A program made the position numbers and the translations under genes. Shown here in pieces: positions 8,112 to 15,876 of a DNA stretch of 64,000 nucleotides; within the stretch, counting starts at the first letter, position 1; the number at the start of each line of letters is the position of its first letter. Under the pieces are notes generated by a model. That model ran no database searches, was not told where the DNA came from, and saw nothing but the letters and a program-made list of their open reading frames with translations. Source of the stretch: DATFDN01 sp035685165 (GTDB lineage Bacteria; Pseudomonadota; Alphaproteobacteria; Acetobacterales; Acetobacteraceae); NCBI GenBank assembly GCA_035685165.1, contig DASRBI010000010.1, forward strand, positions 213,063 through 277,062, written 5' to 3'.

Positions 8112-8342
8112 ATGCCTGTCTCGCCCTTGCAGCCGGCGCATCTCGCGATGGCGGCGGTGCGCGCGCCGTTCGCGCTGTTCTGGGGCCCGACCTGTCTTAT
8201 TCGCCGCACGGCCGAGAGCTTCTTCTGGGGCCCGGCGCCGCCGCCGTGCCCGCGCCCGATAATGCTGCACGTCTACAAGATCGCCTGCGAGCCGCCTTGC
8301 TACGGCGGCTGCGGATGTGGCTGCGGAGCGCCGCATGGCTGA
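8112..8342 (+). CDS. Small Cys/Gly-tailed protein (operon gene G)
   Basis: A 76-residue protein with a hydrophobic, Pro/Trp-rich middle (FALFWGPTCLI, FFWGPAPPPCP) and a C-terminal CYGGCGCGCGAPHG. The tail resembles that of the last gene in the operon (11535). The FWGP motif occurs twice. It could be membrane-associated or metal-binding. The ATG at 8112 follows the stop of gene F by one base, and the 3' end overlaps gene H by 8 bases. An earlier ATG at 8070 would overlap gene F extensively and is less likely. Confidence 0.52.
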   Translation: MPVSPLQPAHLAMAAVRAPFALFWGPTCLIRRTAESFFWGPAPPPCPRPIMLHVYKIACEPPCYGGCGCGCGAPHG

Positions 8343-8967
8343 GCGCGCGGGCAATGGCGCCGACAGCGTTCCGCCGCCGGCCGGCGCGCCGCCGCCGCCG
8401 CAGGACGAGGACGGGCTCGACCTGCGGGCGCGGCTCGACCGGTTCGGCGGTTTGCTCGGCAAGGGGCTTGACCTTGCGGAGGCGGGTCTCTCGCTCGGCC
8501 TGACGGTCGCCAGCACGCTTGGGGCGGCGGCGCAGCAGAAGATTTTCGAGCGGTTTATGCAAGCCGCTTCGGACGCTGCCGAACAAGCGGCTCCCGCCTC
8601 CAGTCGAGCCGCGGCTCCGCCCGCGCCCGAGGCCCCAGGTTCCTTCGGTATCACCAACCGCCTGCGGCTCGCGCCGGGGATGGCGGTCAACGTTTCTTTT
8701 TCCATCAACAACGATACCGCGGCCGCGCCAAAACAGGTATCGGTGCGGGTGGAGCCGTTCACCGGCGAGCGCACCGGTGCGCTGCTGCCGCCCGCCAGCC
8801 TCTCGGTTGCACCGGCAACCGCCACCATTGCGCCGATGGATTTCGAGAAATTCGTGCTGACGGGCAAGATTCCCGAAAGCTCCCCGCCCGACATCTATCA
8901 CGGCAGCATCGCCGTCGCCGCCGAGGACGCGATGCGGATTCCCGTGGTGCTGGTGATCGAGCCGTGA
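8335..8967 (+). CDS. Amphipathic helix plus beta-sandwich protein (operon gene H)
   Basis: A 210-residue protein in three parts: a Pro/Ala-rich N-terminus (1-30), an amphipathic, phasin-like helix region (about 35-75: RLDRFGGLLGKGLDLAEAGL followed by SLGLTVASTLG), an Ala/Pro linker, then a C-terminal beta-sandwich (about 105-210) with LAPGMAVNVSFSINND, VSVRVEPFTG and IPVVLVIEP. The helix region resembles one in gene M (11535). I chose the ATG at 8335, inside the end of gene G, rather than a GTG 18 bases earlier. Its stop forms TGATG with the start of the flavoprotein gene. No signal peptide seen; family not recognised. Confidence 0.6.
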   Translation: MAERAGNGADSVPPPAGAPPPPQDEDGLDLRARLDRFGGLLGKGLDLAEAGLSLGLTVASTLGAAAQQKIFERFMQAASDAAEQAAPASSRAAAPPAPEAPGSFGITNRLRLAPGMAVNVSFSINNDTAAAPKQVSVRVEPFTGERTGALLPPASLSVAPATATIAPMDFEKFVLTGKIPESSPPDIYHGSIAVAAEDAMRIPVVLVIEP

Positions 8968-10385
8968 TGCACGATGTCATCGTGGTGGGCGCTGGCCCGG
9001 GCGGCAGTGCCGCGGCAAGCTTCCTCGCCCGTGCCGGGGCGGACGTGCTGCTGCTCGACAAGTCGGACTTCCCCCGCGACAAGGTTTGCGGTGACGGGCT
9101 TACCCCGCAGGCGCTCTATTGGTGCGACCGGCTCGGCTGCATCGACGAGGTGCTGGCGCAGACGCAAGGCGTCATCCACGACTGCGACTTGTTCGTGAAC
9201 GGCCGGCGCGTGCTGACCGGCGGCTTCCCCGACGGCACCCTCTATCCCGACTTCGCCGTGCTGCTCGACCGCCGCCGGTTCGACCACACGCTGATGCGGA
9301 ACGCACTTGCCAACGGCGCCCGCTTTCGCGCCGGCGTTACGGTGCGCGGGATCGAGCGCGACGCCCAGGGCGTGACCGTGCTCGCGCGCACCAAAGAGGG
9401 CCCGGCGAGCTTCCGTGCCCGGCTGGTGATCGGCGCCGACGGGGTGTCGTCTTCCGTCTCACGCGCGATCGGCAACACGCTGAAAGACGGCGTGATGGCG
9501 GTCTCGCTCCGCACCTATTACCGCGGCGTGAAGATCGAGGGCGCGCCGATCCGCGTCTATTTCGACCGTGACTATTTCCCTGGATACGGTTGGCTCTTCG
9601 TGGACGATGCCGGGTTCGCCAATATCGGCCTCGGCTATGCGTTCGACCGCAACTTCCCGCTCGCCGACCTCGCCGCCTGCTTCCGCCGGTATGTCGCGAC
9701 TGAGCTCGCCGACGCGCTGCGCGGCGCGGAACGCTGCGGCGGCGTCTCGGGCGGCTCGGCCGCGTTCTACCGTCCGCGCACGATCGTGGACGACCGCGTG
9801 ATGCTGGTGGGCGATGCCGCCAATCAGGCCGACCCGCTGAACGGCGGCGGCATCCACAAGGCGATGGAGGGGGCGTTTCTCGCATCCCTGGCCGCGGCGC
9901 AGGCGCTGGAGGCGGACGATCTCTCCCGCCAGGGACTCGCGAATTACGAGACGCTGCTCAGCCGTCACGTGGAGTGCGACTGGCAGACGGCGGAGATTTT
10001 CCTCGCCATAGCCAAGAATCCGAACTTGCGCGATTTTTGCCTATTCGTACTCGAACAGATCGGGCGCATGACCAGCGAGGATCCGCGCTTCGAGGCTTTC
10101 TGCGCGGGCGTGTTCAGCGGCGTGTTGTCGCAGAGCATCGCGCTCTCGCCGCGCGCGCTCTACCACGCCTTCCCACGCGGCCGCAGCACCTGGGCCGCCT
10201 TCCTCGCGGCCAACGGCGGACCGGCGGCGCCGCTCCGGCTGGCGCGCGGGGCGGCCGCCGGATTGCTCGCTGCGGGGCGCGGGGCGCTCGGCGATCCTCT
10301 GCCAAATATCGACTGGGGACTGGAAGTCGCGACCAAGGCGCTTCGGCTCGGCAGCCGCCATATCAGCGCCTGGTCCGGCTTGTGA
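8967..10385 (+). CDS. Geranylgeranyl-reductase-family FAD oxidoreductase (operon gene I)
   Basis: A 472-residue flavoprotein of the geranylgeranyl reductase / p-hydroxybenzoate hydroxylase superfamily. The FAD-binding beta-alpha-beta motif VVGAGPGGSAAA is at residues 7-18, the family motif FPRDKVCGDGL follows near 38-48, and the second FAD motif VMLVGDAANQADPLNGGGI is near 278-296. The CGDG and GDAA...P...GGI motifs are typical of enzymes that reduce double bonds of isoprenoid chains, but halogenases and hydroxylases share them. The putative isoprenoid-synthase-like gene A in the same operon favours an isoprenoid substrate. This is the only gene in the operon with a confident family assignment. 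The ATG at 8967 overlaps the previous stop by one base. Confidence 0.85.
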   Translation: MHDVIVVGAGPGGSAAASFLARAGADVLLLDKSDFPRDKVCGDGLTPQALYWCDRLGCIDEVLAQTQGVIHDCDLFVNGRRVLTGGFPDGTLYPDFAVLLDRRRFDHTLMRNALANGARFRAGVTVRGIERDAQGVTVLARTKEGPASFRARLVIGADGVSSSVSRAIGNTLKDGVMAVSLRTYYRGVKIEGAPIRVYFDRDYFPGYGWLFVDDAGFANIGLGYAFDRNFPLADLAACFRRYVATELADALRGAERCGGVSGGSAAFYRPRTIVDDRVMLVGDAANQADPLNGGGIHKAMEGAFLASLAAAQALEADDLSRQGLANYETLLSRHVECDWQTAEIFLAIAKNPNLRDFCLFVLEQIGRMTSEDPRFEAFCAGVFSGVLSQSIALSPRALYHAFPRGRSTWAAFLAANGGPAAPLRLARGAAAGLLAAGRGALGDPLPNIDWGLEVATKALRLGSRHISAWSGL

Positions 10386-10402
10386 ACGAGCAGGAGGTCA
10401 CT

Positions 10403-10591
10403 ATGACAACCATCCTCGATCCCATCACCAAGGCGGTGAACGACACCGCCGCAACGCTGCTCGATCAGCAGGTGCCCGCGAAGCTGGCCGGCGCGGTCAA
10501 CAGCCTCGTCAACGCCGGCTTCGACAGCGTGACGCAAGTGCTGACGGTGGTGCGTGATCTCACGGCGCCGTCGCCAACGCCCGGTCCCTGA
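10403..10591 (+). CDS. Small amphipathic-helix protein (operon gene J)
   Basis: A 62-residue protein preceded by a strong ribosome site (AGGAGG at 10392-10397). Nearly all of it is predicted helical with amphipathic spacing (DPITKAVNDTAATLLDQQV, KLAGAVNSLVNAGFDSVTQ), ending in a Pro-rich tail. The look is that of a small phasin-like or surface-coating helix, similar in style to the helical parts of genes H and M. No Cys and no transmembrane segment. No family recognised. Confidence 0.55.
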   Translation: MTTILDPITKAVNDTAATLLDQQVPAKLAGAVNSLVNAGFDSVTQVLTVVRDLTAPSPTPGP

Positions 10592-10603
10592 GAGGAGGCG
10601 GGT

Positions 10604-10957
10604 ATGGGCTGGATGGGCGGCTGGAACTGCTGCGCCCCATGCTGGACACCGGCGTGGGCGTGGGTGTTGGTGAACGAGATCGAGGCAGACAGCTCTAGCC
10701 CGAGCGCCGCCTCCTTCGTGGGGGAAAGCGGCGCCGGCGATGCCACGGTGGAGTATTTCATCGACCAGGGCGCGAGCAGCCCGGCGGTGACGGTGACGAT
10801 CGTTGCGGGCGGCAGCACCACGACTTGGAACGCGAGCGCGCTCGGGGTGGGCTTCCACGCGCACCACTTCGGCGGCCTGCACAGGGGCACCAAAGTTACG
10901 CTGACGGCGACCAACGCGATGGCGCGGCTCCGCTGGTGCGAGCCGGTCTGCTGCTGA
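10604..10957 (+). CDS. Beta-domain protein ending in -Cys-Cys, paralogue 1 (operon gene K)
   Basis: A 117-residue protein preceded by AGGAGG. The N-terminus is Trp/Cys-rich (MGWMGGWNCCAPCWTPAWAW). Residues 25-105 form a beta-sandwich-like domain (ATVEYFIDQG, VTVTIVAGGS, GTKVTLTATNAM), and the chain ends ARLRWCEPVCC. The ending matches the next gene's ARVRWCEVFSCC, so the two are paralogues. The two final residues are Cys-Cys. The function is unknown; metal or disulfide crosslinking, or lipid attachment at the terminal Cys pair, are possibilities. Confidence 0.6.
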   Translation: MGWMGGWNCCAPCWTPAWAWVLVNEIEADSSSPSAASFVGESGAGDATVEYFIDQGASSPAVTVTIVAGGSTTTWNASALGVGFHAHHFGGLHRGTKVTLTATNAMARLRWCEPVCC

Positions 10958-10976
10958 ACGATCGGAGAGACCGAAC

Positions 10977-11522
10977 ATGCATCCAGGAATGGGGCTTCAA
11001 CGCTACACCGGCACCGCGCCGCTGATGCCGTTCGCACCTTGGCGAGGCATGCAGCCAGGCCATTGCCGCCGCTGCGGCCAGCCGAGCGGTTCGTGTTGCT
11101 GTGGCTGCCGCGAGTGCCGCAAGGAAGCCAAGGAGCTCGTTGTAATGCCGGGGGCGCAGCAGCAGCCGGGGGAAGCCGGCTCGCCGCTCGGCAAGTCGCC
11201 GATCGCGCTCCGTAACATGATCAACATCGATGCCATCCGGGAACAGGATGCCGGGATCGGCACGTCGTTCATCGGGGGCGGCTGCTGCGTGACGCTTGCG
11301 GTCGAATATGCGGCGAGCGTGGCCACGGCCGAGTTCGCGGTGGTGGTCTTCGTAAAGGACAGCGAGGGCACGGTGCTCGCCTGGGCGCGTACCGAGCCGG
11401 CCGGGACGCCGTACCGCGTGCACGAGTGCATCATCACCACCAAGCCTGGCGCGACGTTGACGGTGGTGGTGCTCAACTGCATCGCGCGCGTGCGCTGGTG
11501 CGAAGTGTTCAGCTGCTGCTGA
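10977..11522 (+). CDS. Cys-cluster beta-domain protein ending in -Cys-Cys, paralogue 2 (operon gene L)
   Basis: A 181-residue protein with a Cys-rich module at about 30-48 (HCRRCGQ, then CCCGCRECRK) that could bind zinc or another metal. A linker follows, then a beta domain (about 80-181) with SFIGGGCCVTLAVEYAA, FAVVVFVKDSEG and ATLTVVVLNC, ending ARVRWCEVFSCC. The C-terminal 100 residues are paralogous to gene K. Ten or more Cys in a protein without an obvious signal peptide is striking. A ribosome site (GGAGAG) lies upstream. Family not recognised. Confidence 0.6.
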   Translation: MHPGMGLQRYTGTAPLMPFAPWRGMQPGHCRRCGQPSGSCCCGCRECRKEAKELVVMPGAQQQPGEAGSPLGKSPIALRNMINIDAIREQDAGIGTSFIGGGCCVTLAVEYAASVATAEFAVVVFVKDSEGTVLAWARTEPAGTPYRVHECIITTKPGATLTVVVLNCIARVRWCEVFSCC

Positions 11523-11534
11523 GAGGAACGAGCG

Positions 11535-11990
11535 ATGAGCCAGTCCAATCCGCCGTCCGGCAATGCGCCCGAGCCGCCGCCCGAAGGCGGCGCCAACGCG
11601 GCACAGGAGGCGTTCGGCCGCTATAAGTCGCGGCTCGCCGCGGCGCCGATGGCAATGGGGATGATGCCGAGCTGGGGGATGCCGCCGTCAATGGGGATGG
11701 TGCCGGGCTTCCCGTTCGCACCGCCGGGCACGGAGCGGCCGCATCCGCTTGGTTCGCTGACGGAGCGGCTCGGCGCGACGCTGCGGCTCGGCATCGACCT
11801 GCTGAACGCAAGTCTCGCCAGCGGCGCCAGCGCCCTCGGCGGCGGTATGGCGATGCCGCACTGGGGCGGCCACGGCGGCGGGTGCGGATGCGGCGAGGAT
11901 CGCTGCGGTTATGATTGCTGCGAGGTGATGGGCTGCGGCTGCTGCCGCCCCGGCGCGCACGGCTGCGGATGCGGGTGCGGCTGCTGCTGA
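11535..11990 (+). CDS. Met/Pro-rich protein with Cys/Gly tail ending in -Cys-Cys (operon gene M)
   Basis: A 151-residue last gene of the operon. It has an acidic Pro-rich start, a Met/Pro/Trp-rich segment (MAMGMMPSWGMPPSMGM, about 39-55), an amphipathic helix resembling that of gene H (LTERLGATLRLGIDLLNASL), and a C-terminal 45 residues with 14 Cys (CGCGEDRCGYDCCEVMGCGCC, then CGCGCGCC), ending in -Cys-Cys. Such a tail could bind metal or form crosslinks. The stop is only 3 bp from the end of the convergent SDR gene, with no obvious terminator between. Ribosome site GAGAGG precedes the ATG. Confidence 0.6.
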   Translation: MSQSNPPSGNAPEPPPEGGANAAQEAFGRYKSRLAAAPMAMGMMPSWGMPPSMGMVPGFPFAPPGTERPHPLGSLTERLGATLRLGIDLLNASLASGASALGGGMAMPHWGGHGGGCGCGEDRCGYDCCEVMGCGCCRPGAHGCGCGCGCC

Positions 11991-11993
11991 GTC

Positions 11994-12743
11994 TCAGCGC
12001 CGCGCCAGCCCGGCGCCGAGCAGGCCGCCATCAACCGCGAGCACATGGCCGTTGACGTAGCTCGCGTCGTCGGAACAGAGGAACAGTGCCGCGCCCGCCA
12101 CTTCGTCCGGCGTGCCGTAGCGGTTCAAAGGGACGATCCGCGTCCATGCGTCCCGGATAGCCGCGTCATGCACCGCCGCGACCATCGGGGTTTCGATGGG
12201 GCCGGGCGCGATCACGTTCACACGGATGCCGTATTGCGCCAGGTCGACCGCCATCACCTGACTCAGGATCACCACGCCGCCCTTGCTCGCGCCATAGGCG
12301 GTGCGGCCGACATTGCCGCGCATCCCGGACACGCTGGCGATGTTGACGATTGCACCGCCCTTGCCGCCGTCGCGCATCGCCCGTGCGCATTCCTGGCCTA
12401 CCAGGAACGTGCCGCGCAGATTGACGGCGATGATGCGGTCGAACAGCTCGACCGGCGTGTCGAGGAAGGGAACATCGCGCGCGATCCCGGCGGCGTTGAC
12501 CAGGCAGTCGATCCTTGCGTGCCGCGCCAGCACCGCAGCCACTAGTGCGCGCACGCTTTCTAGGTCGGAGACATCGACGTGCAGCGGCGCAAGCGGCCCG
12601 TCGCCCAGCGCGCGCGCCTCGGCGGAAATGTCGGCGGCGATCACCGCGGCCCCCTCGGCGGCGAAGCGCGCCGCGACCGCGGCGCCGATGCCCGAAAGTC
12701 CGCCGGTGACGATCGCCACCTTAGACGCGAGGCGCGCGCTCAT
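11994..12743 (-). CDS. SDR family NAD(P)-dependent oxidoreductase
   Basis: A 249-residue classical short-chain dehydrogenase/reductase. The cofactor motif TGGLSGIG is at 13-20, NAAG at 83-86, the catalytic Ser at 137 or 139 (NIASVSG), and YxxxK at Tyr150/Lys154. The acidic residue at the end of strand beta2 (AADIS, Asp38) suggests NAD(H) preference. It overlaps the TRAP permease gene by ATGA and is the third gene after the binding protein and permease, so it probably oxidises or reduces the imported substrate. Confidence 0.92.
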   Translation of the reverse strand: MSARLASKVAIVTGGLSGIGAAVAARFAAEGAAVIAADISAEARALGDGPLAPLHVDVSDLESVRALVAAVLARHARIDCLVNAAGIARDVPFLDTPVELFDRIIAVNLRGTFLVGQECARAMRDGGKGGAIVNIASVSGMRGNVGRTAYGASKGGVVILSQVMAVDLAQYGIRVNVIAPGPIETPMVAAVHDAAIRDAWTRIVPLNRYGTPDEVAGAALFLCSDDASYVNGHVLAVDGGLLGAGLARR

Positions 12744-14572
12744 CGGCCCAGGAACCCGGTGGAAAACCAGGGAACCGCGGCGACCAGCACGAGCCCTGTC
12801 AGCACCGCGCCGAGATAGGGCCAGATGCGGCGCAGCCCCGCGTCGGGATCGACGCGCCCGATCGCACAGGCAGCGTAGTAGCCAACGCCGAAGGGCGGGG
12901 CGAACAGGCCGATGCCCATCGCGAGCACCACCACGATCGCGTAATGCACCTCGTTCACGCCCATCTGGCGGGCGATCGGAAACAGGAGCGGTCCGAACAG
13001 AACCATCGCAGGAATGCCCTCCAGCACGCTGCCCAGGATGATGAACGCAATCACAGAAACCGCGAGGAATCCCCAGCCGCCGCCCGGCATTCCGGCCATC
13101 GCGGTGGCGAGGCTGCGGGAGAAGCCGGACTGGGTCAGCGCCCAGGCCATGCAAGTCGCGGTGCCGATGATGAACAGGATCGCCCCCGACAGCGTGGCCG
13201 TTTCGACGAGTGCCGGATAGACACGCCGCCAAGGCAGGCGGCGGTAGATCAGCAGCCCGGCCACGAAGGCATAGGCGATGCCGATGGTGGAGACCTCGGT
13301 AGCGGTGGCGATTCCGCGCACCACCGCGGCGCGGATCAGGAACGGCAGCACGAGCGCCGGGAGCGCGATCAGGAACAGGCGGCCGACGCGGCGCGCCGCC
13401 GGCCGGCCGACGCCCACGAGCGATTCACCGCGCGCGCGGAAGCGCGCGATTACGCCGAGCGCCAGCGCCAGCACGAGCGCCGGCATCAGCCCGCCGGTGA
13501 ACAGCGCCGCGATGGAAACGCCCGTGACCGAGCCGATGGTGATCAGCACGATAGACGGCGGGATCGTCTCGCTCATCGCCCCCGATGCGGCGAGCAGCGA
13601 AATGAGCTCGCCCTCGTGCATCCCCCGCCGCCGCATCTCGGGAAACAGCACGGGCGCGACGGCGGCCATGTCGGCGGCCTTGGCGCCGGAGATGCCGGAG
13701 ACGATGTACATCGCCCCGAGCAGCACATAGCAGAGCCCGCCGCGCACATGCCCGAGCAGCGCGGCGAGGAAGCCGACCATCGCCTCGGCCATGCCGGTCA
13801 TCTCGATCAGCGTGCCGAGGAACACGAACAGCGGCACGGCGAGCAGGATGAGCCCGCTCATCCCCTCGTCCATGCGGCCCACCAGCACGCTCAGCGGCAC
13901 ATGGCTGGTGGTCGCCAGATAGGCAAGCGCGGCGAGCCCGAAGGCGAAGCCGATCGGCACGCCCGCCAGCACGCCGGCGCCGAGCAAAGCTACGAAATAC
14001 ACGACGAGGTTCCAGTTGCCGATCGCCTTCAGCGCCGGTGCGGCGAGCCAGAGCCCGAGGGCGAGCAGCGCCAGCAGCAGCGCCACCGCGATCAGGTCGC
14101 GCGGGCGCTGGTGCGACAGGCGCTGCGCCGCGCTCGCCAGCATCAGTGCACAGCCGATCGGCAAGGCGCCCGCGCGCACGATGTCGGACCAGCCGAGCGC
14201 CGGGGTTTGAATGAAGGACTGATCCTCGGCGTAGGAAATCGCATGCGGCAGCAAGAGCGCGAGGAACAGCGCGGCCGCACCGATTGCGAGGCTTTGCGCC
14301 ATGCCTTGCCAGCGCAGCGGCAGCCGCGCGGCGAGCGTGGAAAGGCGCATATGCGCGCCGCGCTGCAAGGCGAGCACGGCACCCAGCATGGCGAGCCAGA
14401 GGAACAGGATGCCGGCGAGTTCGTCGGACCAGACTAGCGGCGCATCCAGCACGAAGCGCGCGATCACGCCGGCGAGCAGGATGGCGATCTCGATCACCAG
14501 CAGGCAGGCGGCGGGGATTTCCACCGCATGGCGGAGCAGGCGCTCGGCGGCGGCGGGGAACGACTTACGCAC
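12740..14572 (-). CDS. TRAP transporter permease, fused small (DctQ) and large (DctM) subunits
   Basis: A 610-residue membrane protein. The N-terminal 150 residues form the 4-helix DctQ-type small subunit (VIEIAILLAGVIARFVLD, VWSDELAGILFLW). The remainder is a DctM-type large subunit with the characteristic GISGAKAADMAAVAPVLFPEM region near residue 300 and many transmembrane segments. Fused DctQM proteins are known among TRAP systems. It works with the periplasmic binding protein encoded upstream at 14738-15748 to import a small organic acid, driven by a sodium or proton gradient. The neighbouring SDR suggests an oxidisable hydroxy or keto acid. Confidence 0.92.
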   Translation of the reverse strand: MRKSFPAAAERLLRHAVEIPAACLLVIEIAILLAGVIARFVLDAPLVWSDELAGILFLWLAMLGAVLALQRGAHMRLSTLAARLPLRWQGMAQSLAIGAAALFLALLLPHAISYAEDQSFIQTPALGWSDIVRAGALPIGCALMLASAAQRLSHQRPRDLIAVALLLALLALGLWLAAPALKAIGNWNLVVYFVALLGAGVLAGVPIGFAFGLAALAYLATTSHVPLSVLVGRMDEGMSGLILLAVPLFVFLGTLIEMTGMAEAMVGFLAALLGHVRGGLCYVLLGAMYIVSGISGAKAADMAAVAPVLFPEMRRRGMHEGELISLLAASGAMSETIPPSIVLITIGSVTGVSIAALFTGGLMPALVLALALGVIARFRARGESLVGVGRPAARRVGRLFLIALPALVLPFLIRAAVVRGIATATEVSTIGIAYAFVAGLLIYRRLPWRRVYPALVETATLSGAILFIIGTATCMAWALTQSGFSRSLATAMAGMPGGGWGFLAVSVIAFIILGSVLEGIPAMVLFGPLLFPIARQMGVNEVHYAIVVVLAMGIGLFAPPFGVGYYAACAIGRVDPDAGLRRIWPYLGAVLTGLVLVAAVPWFSTGFLGR

Positions 14573-14583
14573 GGCCCAGGGAG

Positions 14584-14707
14584 TGCCCCCTGCCCTTCCG
14601 GGAGGGGGTTAGGGGGAGGGGGCCGCGCAAATCGCCGTTGCCAGCGGGCGCGACGCCGCTGCGGGCCGTCACGCCTCCCGCTGTCCCTCTCCCGCAACGG
14701 GAGGGGG
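14584..14707. repeat. Two copies of a G/C-rich dispersed palindromic repeat
   Basis: Between the TRAP binding-protein gene and the permease gene lie two related palindromic units: 14584-14622 (a TGCCCCCTGCCC...GAGGGGGTTAGGGGGAGGG type unit) and 14685-14707, whose arms CCCTCTCCCG and CGGGAGGGGG flank a short loop. The same unit recurs near 34979, 48991 and 63355 and in degenerate form near 31350. Between these two genes it may form a stem-loop in the mRNA that raises binding-protein over permease expression. Confidence 0.6.
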
Positions 14708-14737
14708 AACTCATCAGCCGCTGCTCCACTTGGTCAA

Positions 14738-15748
14738 TCACGAAAGCTGGCCGACCACACCCTCCAGCGTCTGCCAAGCCTGCTCGCCGTATTTGCCGCG
14801 CCATTCCTTGTAGAACCCCGCCTTGATCAGCGTGGCGCGGAACGGTTCGGGATCGACCGGGTTGAACGCGAGCCCGTCCTGCGTGAGCCTGCCCTGCAAT
14901 TCGCCGTTTAGCTTCGCCACATCGGCGCGCTCCAGCAGCGCCGCCTGGTTGATCTCCTTCATCACCACCTGCTGCGCGTCCGGCGGCAGCGCCTCGAAGG
15001 CGCGGCGGTTCGCTAGGAACCAGAACCCGTCCCACATATGGTTAGTCAGCGAGCAGTATTTCTGCACCTCATAGAGCTTCGCCGTCTCGATGATGGCGAG
15101 CGGGTTCTCCTGCCCGTCCACCACATGCGTTTGCAGCGCCGAATAGACCTCGTTGAAGTTGATGCTGGCGGGCGAGGCGCCGAGCGCGCTGAACATGCTG
15201 GTCCAAAGCGGGCTCACCGGCACGCGCAGCTTCATGCCGTGGAAATCCTCGGGCACACGGATCGGCTTGGTGGAGGTGGTGGTCTGGCGGAAGCCGTTGT
15301 CCCAGATGCGCTCGAACGCAACGAGGCCGCGCTTGTCGATCTCGCCCCGCACCAGCTTGCCGACCGGGCCGTCCATCGCGGCCCATACCTGGTCGTAATT
15401 TTTGAAGGCAAAGCCGATGCCGTTGATCGAGGCGATCGGAACATAGGTGGAGAGAATGAGCCCGGACAGGGTGAAGAACTCGATCGCCCCGGTGCGGAGC
15501 TGGCTTAGCATGTCGGTGTCGGACCCGAGCTGGCTATTGGGGAAAATCTGGATCTCCACCCGTCCGCCGGTTTGCTCCTTGATCGCCTGTACGGCCTCCG
15601 CCATGCGCTTGTTGAGCGGGTGCGACAGCGCCAGGTTGTCGGCATATTTGTAGGTGAATTCGGCGGCGTTGGCCGGGCGCGTGCGGATCGCGAACAGCGG
15701 CAGGGCGGCGGCCGCGGCGGCGAACCGCCGGCGGGTGAAGGCGGGCAT
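14738..15748 (-). CDS. TRAP transporter solute-binding protein (DctP family)
   Basis: A 336-residue periplasmic binding protein. It starts with a twin-arginine-style signal (TRRRFAAAAAALPLFAI) ending near ANAAEF. The mature protein has DctP-family features: KYADNLALSHPLNKRMAEAV, IFPNSQLGSDTDMLSQLRTG, the ligand-Arg region GMKLRVPVS and SGNP-region equivalents NEVYSALQTHVVDGQENP. I chose the ATG at 15748 because it opens the signal peptide and follows GAGAGG. The frame is open further upstream, but that sequence is not protein-like. It pairs with the fused permease downstream. Confidence 0.93.
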   Translation of the reverse strand: MPAFTRRRFAAAAAALPLFAIRTRPANAAEFTYKYADNLALSHPLNKRMAEAVQAIKEQTGGRVEIQIFPNSQLGSDTDMLSQLRTGAIEFFTLSGLILSTYVPIASINGIGFAFKNYDQVWAAMDGPVGKLVRGEIDKRGLVAFERIWDNGFRQTTTSTKPIRVPEDFHGMKLRVPVSPLWTSMFSALGASPASINFNEVYSALQTHVVDGQENPLAIIETAKLYEVQKYCSLTNHMWDGFWFLANRRAFEALPPDAQQVVMKEINQAALLERADVAKLNGELQGRLTQDGLAFNPVDPEPFRATLIKAGFYKEWRGKYGEQAWQTLEGVVGQLS

Positions 15749-15876
15749 TCGGCGTTTCCTCTCTGAACGGAGCGGTGTGGCTGGTCCCGGAGCACCGGGA
15801 TGCCACGGATAGTGGCCGGAACCGCCGTGATCGGGCAAGAATGGGGCTAGCCGGGTCCGAGGAGCCGCCGCCGCCC

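Noticed and set aside
4709..11990. Prophage or gas-vesicle cluster
   Set aside because: No capsid, tail, integrase or Gvp signatures; the motifs do not match. The operon also keeps host-like composition throughout.
5646..11990. RiPP precursor cluster
   Set aside because: The Cys-rich proteins are 76-181 residues with folded beta domains, and there is no recognisable modifying enzyme or leader-peptide protease; the flavoprotein is of the isoprenoid-reductase family.
12944..14437. Long plus-strand frame inside the TRAP permease gene
   Set aside because: Antisense to a gene with clear DctQM motifs; Arg/His/Asp-rich shadow.
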